Assembly: GCA_963693305.1 (NCBI GenBank)
Contig: OY855913.1
Location: 13,263,701 to 13,327,700 of the forward strand
Length of the DNA: 64,000 bases
From: Meandrina meandrites
Taxonomy: Eukaryota; Cnidaria; Anthozoa; Scleractinia; Meandrinidae
Direction: 5' to 3'
Position 1 is the first letter of the stretch; every line of letters begins with the position of its first letter. Both the position numbers and the translations under genes were made by a program. The notes beneath the pieces are model-generated. The model saw only the letters and a program-made list of their open reading frames with translations, was not told where the DNA came from and did no database searches. This document shows, in pieces, positions 50,111-61,830 of the stretch.

Positions 50111-53100
50111 GCCCAAATCGGCGCAAGAGCCGTCCCCAAGCTCAGATCATAAGAAAATCAATTTTTACGGCCGAATCGCAATTTTCATGAAATTGGGTGC
50201 TCACGGCCCAAATCGGCGCAAGAGCCGTCCCCGAGCTCAGATCATAAGAAAATCAATTTTTACGGCCGAATCGCAATTTTCATGAAATTGGGTGCTCACG
50301 GCCCAAATCGGTGCAAGAGCCGTCCCGGAGCTCAGATCATGAGAAAATCAATTTTTACGGCCGAATCGCAATTTTCATGAAATTGGGTGCTCACGGCCCA
50401 AATCGGCGCAAGAGCCGTCCCCGAGCTCAGATCATAAGAAAATCAATTTTTACGGCCGAATCGCAATTTTCATGAAATTGGGTGCTCACGGCCCAAATCG
50501 GTGCAAGAGCCGTCCCGGAGCTCAGATCATGAGAAAATCAATTTTTGCGGCCGAATCGCAATTTTCATGAAATTGAGTTCTCACGGCCCAAATCGAGTCA
50601 CAAGCGCTCCCCGAGCTCAGATCATGAGAAAATCAATTTTTACGGCCGAATCGCAATTTTCATGAAATTGGGTGCTCACGGCCCAAATCGGCGCAAGAGC
50701 CGTCCCGGAGCTCAGATCATGAGAAAATCAATTTTTGCGGCCGAATCGCAATTTTCATGAAATTGGGTGCTCACGGCCCAAATCGAGTCACAAGCGCTCC
50801 CCGAGCTCAGATCATGAGAAAATCAATTTTTACGGCCGAATCGCAATTTTCATAAAATTGGGTGCTCACGGCCCAAATCGGCGCAAGAGCCGTCCCGGAG
50901 CTCAGATCATGAGAAAATCAATTTTTACTGCCGAATCGCAACTTTCATGAAATTGGGTGCTCACCGATCAAATCGAGTCACAAGCGCTCCCCGAGCTCAG
51001 ATCATGAGAAAATCAATTTTTACGGCCGAATCGCAATTTTCATGAAATTGGGTGCTCACGGCCCAAATCGGCGCAAGAGCCGTCCCCGAGCTCAGATCAT
51101 AAGAAAATCAATTTTTACGGCCGAATCGCAATTTTCATGAAATTGGGTGCTCACGGCCCAAATCGGCGCAAGAGCGGACCCGGAGCTCAGATCATGAGAA
51201 AATCAATTTTTACGGCCGAATCGCAATTTTCATGAAATTGGGTGCTCACTGCCCAAATTGGCGCAAGAGCCGTCCCCGAGCTCAGATGATAAGAAAATCA
51301 ATTTTTACGGCCGAATCGCAATTTTCATGAAATTGGGTGCTCACCGCCCAAATCGAGTCACAAGCGCTCCCCGAGCTCAGATCATGAGAAAATCAATTTT
51401 TACGGCCGAATCGCAATTTTCATGAAATTGGGTGCTCACCGCCCAAATCGAGTCACAAGCGCTCCCCGAGCTCAGATCATGAGACAATCAATTTTTACGG
51501 CCGAATCGCAATTTTCATGAAATTGGGTGCTCACCGCCCAAATCGAGTCACAAGCGCTCCCCGAGCTCAGATCATGAGACAATCAATTTTTACGGCCGAA
51601 TCGCAATTTTCATGAAATTGGGTGCTCACCGCCCAAATCGAGTCACAAGCGCTCCCCGAGCTCAGATCATGAGAAAATCAATTTTTACGGCCGAATCGCA
51701 ATTTTCATGAAATTGGGTGCTCACGGCCCAAATCGGCGCAAGAGCCGACCCCGAGCTCAGATCATAAGAAAATCAATTTTTACGGCCGAATCGCAATTTT
51801 CATGAAATTGGGTGCTCACGGCCCAAATCGGCGCAAGAGCCGTCCCCGAGCTCAGATCATAAGAAAATCAATTTTTACGGCCGAATCGCGATTTTCATGA
51901 AATTGGGTGCTCACGGCCCAAATCGGTGCAAGAGCCGTCCCGGAGCTCAGATCATGAGAAAATCAATTTTTACGGCCGAATCGCAATTTTCATGAAATTG
52001 GGTGCTCACGGCCCAAATCGGCGCAAGAGCCGTCCCCGAGCTCAGATCATAAGAAAATCAATTTTTACGGCCAAATCGCAATTTTCATGAAATTGGGTGC
52101 TCACGGCCCAAATCGGCGCAAGAGCCGTCCCCGAGCTCAGATCATAAGAAAATCAATTTTTACGGCCGAATCGCAATTTTCATGAAATTGGGTGCTCACG
52201 GCCCAAATCGGTGCAAGAGCCGTCCCGGAGCTCAGATCATGAGAAAATCAATTTTTACGGCCGAATCGCAATTTTCATGAAATTGGGTGCTCACGGCCCA
52301 AATCGGCGCAAGAGCCGTCCCCGAGCTCAGATCATAAGAAAATCAATTTTTACGGCCGAATCGCAATTTTCATGAAATTGGGTGCTCACGGCCCAAATCG
52401 GTGCAAGAGCCGTCCCGGAGCTCAGATCATGAGAAAATCAATTTTTGCGGCCGAATCGCAATTTTCATGAAATTGAGTTCTCACGGCCCAAATCGAGTCA
52501 CAAGCGCTCCCCGAGCTCAGATCATGAGAAAATCAATTTTTACGGCCGAATCGCAATTTTCATGAAATTGGGTGCTCACGGCCCAAATCGGCGCAAGAGC
52601 CGTCCCGGAGCTCAGATCATGAGAAAATCAATTTTTACTGCCGAATCGCAACTTTCATGAAATTGGGTGCTCACCGATCAAATCGAGTCACAAGCGCTCC
52701 CCGAGCTCAGATCATGAGAAAATCAATTTTTACGGCCGAATCGCAATTTTCATGAAATTGGGTGCTCACGGCCCAAATCGGCGCAAGAGCCGTCCCCGAG
52801 CTCAGATCATAAGAAAATCAATTTTTACGGCCGAATCGCAATTTTCATGAAATTGGGTGCTCACGGCCCAAATCGGCGCAAGAGCGGACCCGGAGCTCAG
52901 ATCATGAGAAAATCAATTTTTACGGCCGAATCGCAATTTTCATGAAATTGGGTGCTCACTGCCCAAATTGGCGCAAGAGCCGTCCCCGAGCTCAGATGAT
53001 AAGAAAATCAATTTTTACGGCCGAATCGCAATTTTCATGAAATTGGGTGCTCACCGCCCAAATCGAGTCACAAGCGCTCCCCGAGCTCAGATCATGAGAA

Positions 53101-53680
53101 AATCAATTTTTACGGCCGAATCGCAATTTTCATGAAATTGGGTGCTCACCGCCCAAATCGAGTCACAAGCGCTCCCCGAGCTCAGATCATGAGACAATCA
53201 ATTTTTACGGCCGAATCGCAATTTTCATGAAATTGGGTGCTCACCGCCCAAATCGAGTCACAAGCGCTCCCCGAGCTCAGATCATGAGAAAATCAATTTT
53301 TACGGCCGAATCGCAATTTTCATGAAATTGGGTGCTCACGGCCCAAATCGGCGCAAGAGCCGTCCCCGAGCTCAGATCATAAGAAAATCAATTTTTACGG
53401 CCGAATCGCAATTTTCATGAAATTGGGTGCTCACGGCCCAAATCGGTGCAAGAGCCGTCCCCGAGCTCAGATCATGAGAAAATCAATTTTTGCGGCCGAA
53501 TCGCAATTTTCATGAAATTGAGTGCTCACGGCCCAAATCGAGTCACAAGCGCTCCCCGAGCTCAGATCATGAGAAAATCAATTTTTACGGCCGAATCGCA
53601 ATTTTCATGAAATTGGGTGCTCACGGCCCAAATCGGCGCAAGAGCCGTCCCGGAGCTAAAATCATGAGAAAATCAATTTT
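50110..53680. repeat. shifted duplication, 1900- and 1710-bp spacings
   Basis: TTGAGTTCTC monomers near 50575 and 52475 are 1900 bp apart. The downstream marks GCGGACCCGG (51174 and 52884) and CAAATTGGCGCAAG (51257 and 52967) are 1710 bp apart. The second copy has therefore lost or skipped one 190-bp dimer. Private changes include CCCCAAGCTC near 50135, CATAAAATTGG near 50852, GGCCAAATCG near 52070 and GAGCTAAAATC near 53655. Confidence 0.9.
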
Positions 53681-55003
53681 TGCGGCCGAATCGCAATTTT
53701 CATGAAATTGGGTGCTCACCGCCCAAATCGAGTCACAAGCGCTCCCCGAGCTCAGATCATGAGAAAATCAATTTTTACGGCCGAATCGCAATTTTCATGA
53801 AATTGGGTGCTCACTGCCCAAATCGGCGCAAGAGCCGTCCCCGAGCTCAGATGATAAGAAAATCAATTTTTACGGCCGAATCGCAATTTTCATGAAATTG
53901 GGTGCTCACCGCCCAAATCGAGTCACAAGCGCTCCCCGAGCTCAGATCATGAGAAAATCAATTTTTACGGCTGAATCGCAATTTTCATGAAATTGGGTGC
54001 TCACGGCCCAAATCGGCGCAAGAGCCGACCCGGAGCTCAGATCATAAGAAAATCAATTTTTGCGGCCGAATCGCAATTTTCATGAAATTGGGTGCTCACG
54101 GCCCAAATCGAGTCACAAGCGCTCCCCGAGCTCAGATCATGAGAAAATCAATTTTTACGGCCGAATCGCAATTTTCATGAAATTGGGTGCTCACGGCCCA
54201 AATCGGCGCAAGAGCCGTCCCGGAGCTCAGATCATGAGAAAATCAATTTTTGCGGCCGAATCGCAATTTTCATGAAATTGGGTGCTCACGGCCCAAATCG
54301 AGTCACAACCGCTCCCCGAGCTCAGATCATGAGAAAATCAATTTTTACGGCCGAATCGCAATTTTCATGAAATTGGGTGCTCACGGCCCAAATCGACTCA
54401 CAAGCGCTCCCCGAGCTCATCTCATGAGAAAATCAATTTTTACGGCCGAATCGCAATTTTCATGAAATTGGGTGCTCACGGTCCAAATCGGCGCAAGACC
54501 CGTCCCGGAGCTCAGATCATGAGAAAATCAATTTTTACGGCCGAATCGCAATTTTCATGAAATTGGGTGCTCACGGCCCAAATCGGCGCAAGAGCCGTCC
54601 CGGAGCTCAGATCATGAGAAAATCAATTTTTACGGCCGAATCGCAATTTTCATGAAATTGGGTGCTCACGGCCCAAATCGGCGCAAGAGCCGTCCCCGAG
54701 CTCAGATCATGAGAAAATCAATTTTTACTGCCGAATCGCAACTTTCATGAAATTGGGTGCTCACCGCCCAAATCGAGTCACAAGCGCTCCCCGAGCTCAG
54801 ATCATGAGAAAATCAATTTTTACGGCCGAATCGCAATTTTCATGAAATTGGGTGCTCACCGCCAAAATCGAGTCACAAGCGCTCCCCGAGCTCAGATCAT
54901 GAGAAAATCAATTATTACGGCCGAATCGCAATTTTCATGAAATTGGGTGTTCACGGCCCAAATCGGCGCAAGAGCCGTCCCCGAGCTTCGATCATGAGAA
55001 AAT

Positions 55004-55250
55004 CAATTTTTACGGCCGCATCGCAATTGTCATGAAATTGGGTGCTCACGGCAAAAATCGACTCGAAGGCGCTCCCCAGCTCAGATCATGAGCAAATCAA
55101 TTTTTACGGCCGAATCGCAATTTTCATGAAATTGGTTGCTCACGGCCCAAGTCGACTCACAAGCGCTCCCCGAGCTCATCTCATGAGAAAATCAATTTTT
55201 ACGGCCGAATCGCAATTTTCATGAAATTGGGTGCTCACGGCCCAAATCGG
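55004..55250. repeat. shortened marker block, copy a
   Basis: Contains CCGCATCGCAATTGTC, CGGCAAAAATCG, the G deletion at 55077/55078, GAGCAAATC and the TTGGTTGCTC monomer. It lacks the upstream A deletion and the TTTTTGCGGCCGCATCG form: here it is TTTTTACGGCCGCATCG after GAGCTTCGATC. Its left junction therefore differs from copies 1-3. Confidence 0.9.
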
Positions 55251-55501
55251 TGCAAGAGCCGTCCCGGAGCTCAGATCATGAGAAAATCAATTTTTACGGC
55301 CGAATCGCAATTTTCATGAAATTGGGTGCTCACGGCCCAAATCGGCGCAAGAGCCGTCCCGGAGCTCAGATCATGAGAAAATCAATTTTTACTGCTGAAT
55401 CGCAATTTTCATGAAATTGGGTGCTCACGGCCCAAATCGAGTCACAAGCGCTCCCCGAGCTCAGATCATGAGAAAATCAATTTTTACGGCCAAATCGCAA
55501 T

Positions 55502-55534
55502 CGCAATCGAGTCACAAGTCAATCGCAATCGGAA
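55502..55534. repeat. 98-bp monomer, rearranged segment 13
   Basis: Same replacement with CAATCGGAATCG in place of CAATGGGAATCG, and GGCCAAATCG just before it. A diverged sub-lineage shared only with the copy at 58164. Confidence 0.95.
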
Positions 55535-57665
55535 TCGAGTCACAAGCGCTCCCCGAGCTCAGATCATGAGAAAATCAATTTTTACGGCCGAATCGCAATT
55601 TTCATGAAATTGGGTGCTCACTGCCCAAATCGGCGTAAGAGCCGTCCCCGAGCTCAGATGATAAGAAAATCAATTTTTACGGCCGAATCGCAATTTTCAT
55701 GAAATTGGGTGCTCACCGCCCAAATCGAGTCACAAGCGCTCCCCGAGCTCAGATCATGAGAAAATCAATTTTTACGGCTGAATCGCAATTTTCATGAAAT
55801 TGGGTGCTCACGGCCCAAATCGGCGCAAGAGCCGACCCGGAGCTCAGATCATAAGAAAATCAATTTTTGCGGCCGAATCGCAATTTTCATGAAATTGGGT
55901 GCTCACGGCCCAAATCGAGTCACAAGCGCTCCCCGAGCTCAGATCATGAGAAAATCAATTTTTACGGCCGAATCGCAATTTTCATGAAATTGGGTGCTCA
56001 CGGCCCAAATCGGCGCAAGAGCCGTCCCGGAGCTCAGATCATGAGAAAATCAATTTTTGCGGCCGAATCGCAATTTTCATGAAATTGGGTGCTCACGGGC
56101 CAAATCGAGTCACAACCGCTCCCCGAGCTCAGATCATGAGAAAATCAATTTTTACGGCCGAATCGCAATTTTCATGAAATTGGGTGCTCACGGTCCAAAT
56201 CGGCGCAAGACCCGTCCCGGAGCTCAGATCATGAGAAAATCAATTTTTACGGCCGAATCGCAATTTTCATGAAATTGGGTGCTCACGGCCCAAATCGGCG
56301 CAAGAGCCGTCCCGGAGCTCAGATCATGAGAAAATCAATTTTTACGGCCGAATCGCAATTTTCATGAAATTGGGTGCTCACGGCCCAAATCGGCGCAAGA
56401 GCCGTCCCCGAGCTCAGATCATGAGAAAATCAATTTTTACTGCCGAATCGCAACTTTCATGAAATTGGGTGCTCACCGCCCAAATCGAGTCACAAGCGCT
56501 CCCCGAGCTCAGATCATGAGAAAATCAATTTTTACGGCCGAATCGCAATTTTCATGAAATTGGGTGCTCACGGCCCAAATCGGCGGAAGAGCCGTCCCGG
56601 AGCTCAGATCATGAGAAAATCAATTTTTGCGGCCGAATCGCAATTTTCATGAAATTGGGTGCTCACGGCCCAAATCGAGTCACAAGCGCTCCCCGAGCTC
56701 AGATCATGAGAAAATCAATTTTTACGGCCGAATCGCAATTTTCATGAAATTGGGTGCTCACGGCCCAAATCGGTGCAAGAGCCGTCCCGGAGCTCAGATC
56801 ATGAGAAAATCAATTTTTGCGGCCGAATCGCAATTTTCATGAAATTGGGTGCTCACGGCCCAAATCGAGTCACAAGCGCTCCCCGAGCTCAGATCATGAG
56901 AAAATCAATTTTTACGGCCGAATCGCAATTTTCATGAAATTGGGTGCTCACGGCCCAAATCGGCGCAAGAGCCGTCCCGGAGCTCAGATCATGAGAAAAT
57001 CAATTTTTACTGCCGAATCGCAATTTTCATAAAATTGCGTGCTCACCGCCCAAATCGAGTCACAAGCGCTCCCCGAGCTCAGATCATGAGAAAATCAATT
57101 TTTACGGCCGAATCGCAATTTTCATGAAATTGGGTGCTCACCGCCAAAATCGAGTCACAAGCGCTCCCCGAGCTCAGATCATGAGAAAATCAATTTTTAC
57201 GGCCGAATCGCAATTTTCATGAAATTGGGTGCTCACGGCCCAAATCGGCGCAAGAGCCGTCCCGGAGCTCAGATCATGAGAAAATCAATTTTTACGGCCG
57301 AATCGCAATTTTCATGAAATTGGGTGCTCACGGCCCAAATCGGCGCAAGAGCCGTCCCCGAGCTCAGATCATGAGAAAATCAATTTTTACTGCCGAATCG
57401 CAACTTTCATGAAATTGGGTGCTCACCGCCCAAATCGAGTCACAAGCGCTCCCCGAGCTCAGATCATGAGAAAATCAATTTTTACGGCCGAATCGCAATT
57501 TTCATGAAATTGGGTGCTCACCGCCAAAATCGAGTCACAAGCGCTCCCCGAGCTCAGATCATGAGAAAATCAATTATTACGGCCGAATCGCAATTTTCAT
57601 GAAATTGGGTGTTCACGGCCCAAATCGGCGCAAGAGCCGTCCCCGAGCTTCGATCATGAGAAAAT

Positions 57666-57912
57666 CAATTTTTACGGCCGCATCGCAATTGTCATGAAAT
57701 TGGGTGCTCACGGCAAAAATCGACTCGAAGGCGCTCCCCAGCTCAGATCATGAGCAAATCAATTTTTACGGCCGAATCGCAATTTTCATGAAATTGGTTG
57801 CTCACGGCCCAAGTCGACTCACAAGCGCTCCCCGAGCTCATCTCATGAGAAAATCAATTTTTACGGCCGAATCGCAATTTTCATGAAATTGGGTGCTCAC
57901 GGCCCAAATCGG
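57666..57912. repeat. shortened marker block, copy b
   Basis: Copy of the 55.0-kb form, 2662 bp downstream, with its G deletion at 57739/57740. Left junction identical to copy a. Confidence 0.9.
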
Positions 57913-58163
57913 TGCAAGAGCCGTCCCGGAGCTCAGATCATGAGAAAATCAATTTTTACGGCCGAATCGCAATTTTCATGAAATTGGGTGCTCACGGCCC
58001 AAATCGGCGCAAGAGCCGTCCCGGAGCTCAGATCATGAGAAAATCAATTTTTACTGCTGAATCGCAATTTTCATGAAATTGGGTGCTCACGGCCCAAATC
58101 GAGTCACAAGCGCTCCCCGAGCTCAGATCATGAGAAAATCAATTTTTACGGCCAAATCGCAAT

Positions 58164-58196
58164 CGCAATCGAGTCACAAGTCAATCGCAATCGGAA
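58164..58196. repeat. 98-bp monomer, rearranged segment 14
   Basis: Carries the same CAATCGGAATCG variant as 55502, 2662 bp earlier. Confidence 0.95.
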
Positions 58197-59669
58197 TCGA
58201 GTCACAAGCGCTCCCCGAGCTCAGATCATGAGAAAATCAATTTTTACGGCCGAATCGCAATTTTCATGAAATTGGGTGCTCACTGCCCAAATCGGCGTAA
58301 GAGCCGTCCCCGAGCTCAGATGATAAGAAAATCAATTTTTACGGCCGAATCGCAATTTTCATGAAATTGGGTGCTCACCGCCCAAATCGAGTCACAAGCG
58401 CTCCCCGAGCTCAGATCATGAGAAAATCAATTTTTACGGCTGAATCGCAATTTTCATGAAATTGGGTGCTCACGGCCCAAATCGGCGCAAGAGCCGACCC
58501 GGAGCTCAGATCATAAGAAAATCAATTTTTGCGGCCGAATCGCAATTTTCATGAAATTGGGTGCTCACGGCCCAAATCGAGTCACAAGCGCTTTCCGAGC
58601 TCAGATCATGAGAAAATCAATTTTTACGGCCGAATCGCAATTTTCATGAAATTGGGTGCTCACGGCCCAAATCGGCGCAAGAGCCGTCCCGGAGCTCAGA
58701 TCATGAGAAAATCAATTTTTGCGGCCGAATCGCAATTTTCATGAAATTGGGTGCTCACGGCCCAAATCGAGTCACAACCGCTTCCCGAGCTCAGATCATG
58801 AGAAAATCAATTTTTACGGCCGAATCGCAATTTTCATGAAATTGGGTGCTCACGGTCCAAATCGGCGCAAGACCCGTCCCGGAGCTCAGATCATGAGAAA
58901 ATCAATTTTTACCGCCGAATCGCAATTTTCATGAAATTGGGTGCTCACGGCCCAAATCGGCGCAAGAGCCGTCCCGGAGCTCAGATCATGAGAAAATCAA
59001 TTTTTACGGCCGAATCGCAATTTTCATGAAATTGGGTGCTCACGGCCCAAATCGGCGCAAGAGCCGTCCCCGAGCTCAGATCATGAGAAAATCAATTTTT
59101 ACTGCCGAATCGCAACTTTCATGAAATTGGGTGCTCACCGCCCAAATCGAGTCACAAGCGCTCCCCGAGCTCAGATCATGAGAAAATCAATTTTTACGGC
59201 CGAATCGCAATTTTCATGAAATTGGGTGCTCACGGCCCAAATCGGCGGAAGAGCCGTCCCGGAGCTCAGATCATGAGAAAATCAATTTTTGCGGCCGAAT
59301 CGCAATTTTCATGAAATTGGGTGCTCACGGCCCAAATCGAGTCACAAGCGCTCCCCGAGCTCAGATCATGAGAAAATCAATTTTTACGGCCGAATCGCAA
59401 TTTTCATGAAATTGGGTGCTCACGGCCCAAATCGGTGCAAGAGCCGTCCCGGAGCTCAGATCATGAGAAAATCAATTTTTGCGGCCGAATCGCAATTTTC
59501 ATGAAATTGGGTGCTCACGGCCCAAATCGAGTCACAAGCGCTCCCCGAGCTCAGATCATGAGAAAATCAATTTTTACGGCCGAATCGCAATTTTCATGAA
59601 ATTGGGTGCTCACGGCCCAAATCGGCGCAAGAGCCGTCCCGGAGCTCAGATCATGAGAAAATCAATTTT

Positions 59670-61830
59670 TGCGGCCGAATCGCAATTTTCATGAAATTGG
59701 GTGCTCACCGCCCAAATCGAGTCACAAGCGCTCCCCGAGCTCAGATCATGAGAAAATCAATTTTTACGGCCGAATCGCAATTTTCATGAAATTGGGTGCT
59801 CACCGCCCAAATCGAGTCACAAGCGCTCCCCGAGCTCAGATCATGAGAAAATCAATTTTTACGGCCGAATCGCAATTTTCATGAAATTGGGTGCTCACGG
59901 CCCAAATCGGCGCAAGAGCCGTCCCTGAGCTCAGATCATAAGAAAATCAATTTTTACGGCCGAATCGCAATTTTCATGAAATTAATTGCTCACGGCCCAA
60001 GTCGACTCACAAGCGCTCCCCGAGCTCAGATCATGAGAAAATCAATTTTTACGGCCGAATCGCAATTTTCATGAAATTGGGTGCTCACGGCCCAAATCGG
60101 CGCAAGAGCCGTCCCGGAGCTCAGATCATGAGAAAATCAATTTTTGCGGCCGAATCGCAATTTTCATGAAATTGGGTGCTCACCGCCCAAATCGAGTCAC
60201 AAGCGCTCCCCGAGCTCAGATCATGAGAAAATCAATTTTTACGGCCGAATCGCAATTTTCATGAAATTGGGTGCTCACCGCCCAAATCGAGTCACAAGCC
60301 CTCCCCGAGCTCAGATCATGAGAAAATCAATTTTTACGGCCGAATCGCAATTTTCATGAAATTGGGTGCTCACGGCCCAAATCGGCGCAAGAGCCGTCCC
60401 TGAGCTCAGATCATAAGAAAATCAATTTTTACGGCCGAATCGCAATTTTCATGAAATTGGGTGGTCACGGCCCAAATCGGTGGAAGAGCAGTCCCGGAGC
60501 TCAGATCATGAGAAAATCAATTTTTGCGGCCGAATCGCAATTTTCATGAAATTGGGTGCTCACGGCCCAAATCGGCGCAAGAGCCGTCCCGGAGCTCAGA
60601 TCATGAGAAAATCAATTTTTGCGGCCGAATCGCAATTTTCATGAAATTGGGTGCTCACGGCCCAAATCGAGTCACAAGCGCTCCCCGAGCTCAGATCATG
60701 AGAAAATCAATTTTTACGGCCGAATCGCAATTTTCATGAAATTGGGTGCTCACGGCCCAAATCGGCGCAAGAGCCGTCCCCGAGCTCAGATCATAAGAAA
60801 ATCAATTTTTACGGCCGAATCGCAATTTTCATAAAATTGGGTGCTCACGGCCCAAATCGGTGCAAGAGCCGTCCCGGAGCTCAGATCATGAGAAAATCAA
60901 TTTTTACGGCCGAATCGCAATTTTCATGAAATTGGGTGCTCACGGCCCAAATCGGTGCAAGAGCCGTCCCCGAGCTCAGATGATAAGAAAATCAATTTTT
61001 ACGGCCGAATCGCAATTTTCATGAAATTGGGTGCTCACTGCCCAAATCGGCGCAAGAGCCGTCCCCGAGCTCAGATGATAAGAAAATCAATTTTTACGGC
61101 CGAATCGCAATTTTCATGAAATTGGGTGCTCACCGCCCAAATCGAGTCACAAGCGCTCCCCGAGCTCAGATCATGAGAAAATCAATTTTTACGGCCGAAT
61201 CGCAATTTTCATGAAATTGGGTGCTCACGGCCCAAATCGGCGCAAGAGCCGACCCGGAGCTCAGATCATGAGAAAATCAATTTTTACGGCCGAATCGCAA
61301 TTTTCATGAAATTGGGTGCTCACGGCCCAAATCGGCGCAAGAGCCGTCCCCGAGCTCAGATGATAAGAAAATCAATTTTTACGGCCGAATCGCAATTTTC
61401 ATGAAATTGGGTGCTCACCGCCCAAATCGAGTCACAAGCGCTCCCCGAGCTCAGATCATGAGAAAATCAATTTTTACGGCCGAATCGCAATTTTCATGAA
61501 ATTGGGTGCTCACCGCCCAAATCGAGTCACAAGCGCTCCCCGAGCTCAGATCATGAGACAATCAATTTTTACGGCCGAATCGCAATTTTCATGAAATTGG
61601 GTGCTCACCGCCCAAATCGAGTCACAAGCGCTCCCCGAGCTCAGATCATGAGAAAATCAATTTTTACGGCCGAATCGCAATTTTCATGAAATTGGGTGCT
61701 CACGGCCCAAATCGGCGCAAGAGCCGACCCGGAGCTCAGATCATGAGAAAATCAATTTTTACGGCCGAATCGCAATCGCAATCGAGTCACAAGTCAATCG
61801 CAATGGGAATCGAGTCACAAGCGCTCCCCG
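59670..61830. repeat. copy of about 41.7-43.86 kb at 17965-bp spacing
   Basis: D monomer at 59982 matches 42017; C with TTGGGTGGTCAC at 60457 matches 42492; CATAAAATTGG near 60831 matches 42866; the 98-bp monomer at 61777 matches 43812. The spacing equals 189 monomers plus the 10 bp expected from intervening length variants. Near 61325 the copy has ACGGCCC where 43360 has ACTGCCC. Confidence 0.9.
61777..61809. repeat. 98-bp monomer, rearranged segment 15
   Basis: Same replacement after a Bd monomer; counterpart of 43812 at 17965 bp. Here the 5-monomer HOR continues to the right. Confidence 0.95.

Larger units (their letters stand above)
54560..59670. repeat. 28-monomer HOR, 2662 bp, nearly two copies
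   Basis: Copies run from about 54560 to 57005 and 57222 to 59670 at a spacing of 2662 bp (28 x 95, +3 for a 98-bp monomer, -1 for a deletion). Shared private marks include CAATTATTACGG, GGGTGTTCAC, GAGCTTCGATC, the shortened marker block (deletions at 55077 and 57739), GGCGTAAGAGCC, GGCTGAATCG, CACAACCGCT and GGTCCAAATCGG. Differences include CGCTTTCCGAG near 58591 and TTTTACCGCCG near 58910 in the second copy. Confidence 0.93.
9691..60076. repeat. D-type monomers (TTAATTGCTC, GTCGAC), 18 copies
   Basis: Monomer starts: 9691, 11211, 13396, 14251, 15011, 17766, 18336, 28894, 32510, 33175, 35838, 36503, 40402, 41067, 42017, 45535, 46390, 59982. Each begins TTAATTGCTC, has CCCAAGTCGACTCAC (a new GTCGAC palindrome) and follows a B monomer with CCCTGAG and CATAAG. 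They are absent from 1-9.6, 18.5-28.8 and 46.5-59.9 kb. A related TTGGTTGCTC form with GTCGAC sits in each marker block and may be an intermediate. Confidence 0.9.
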
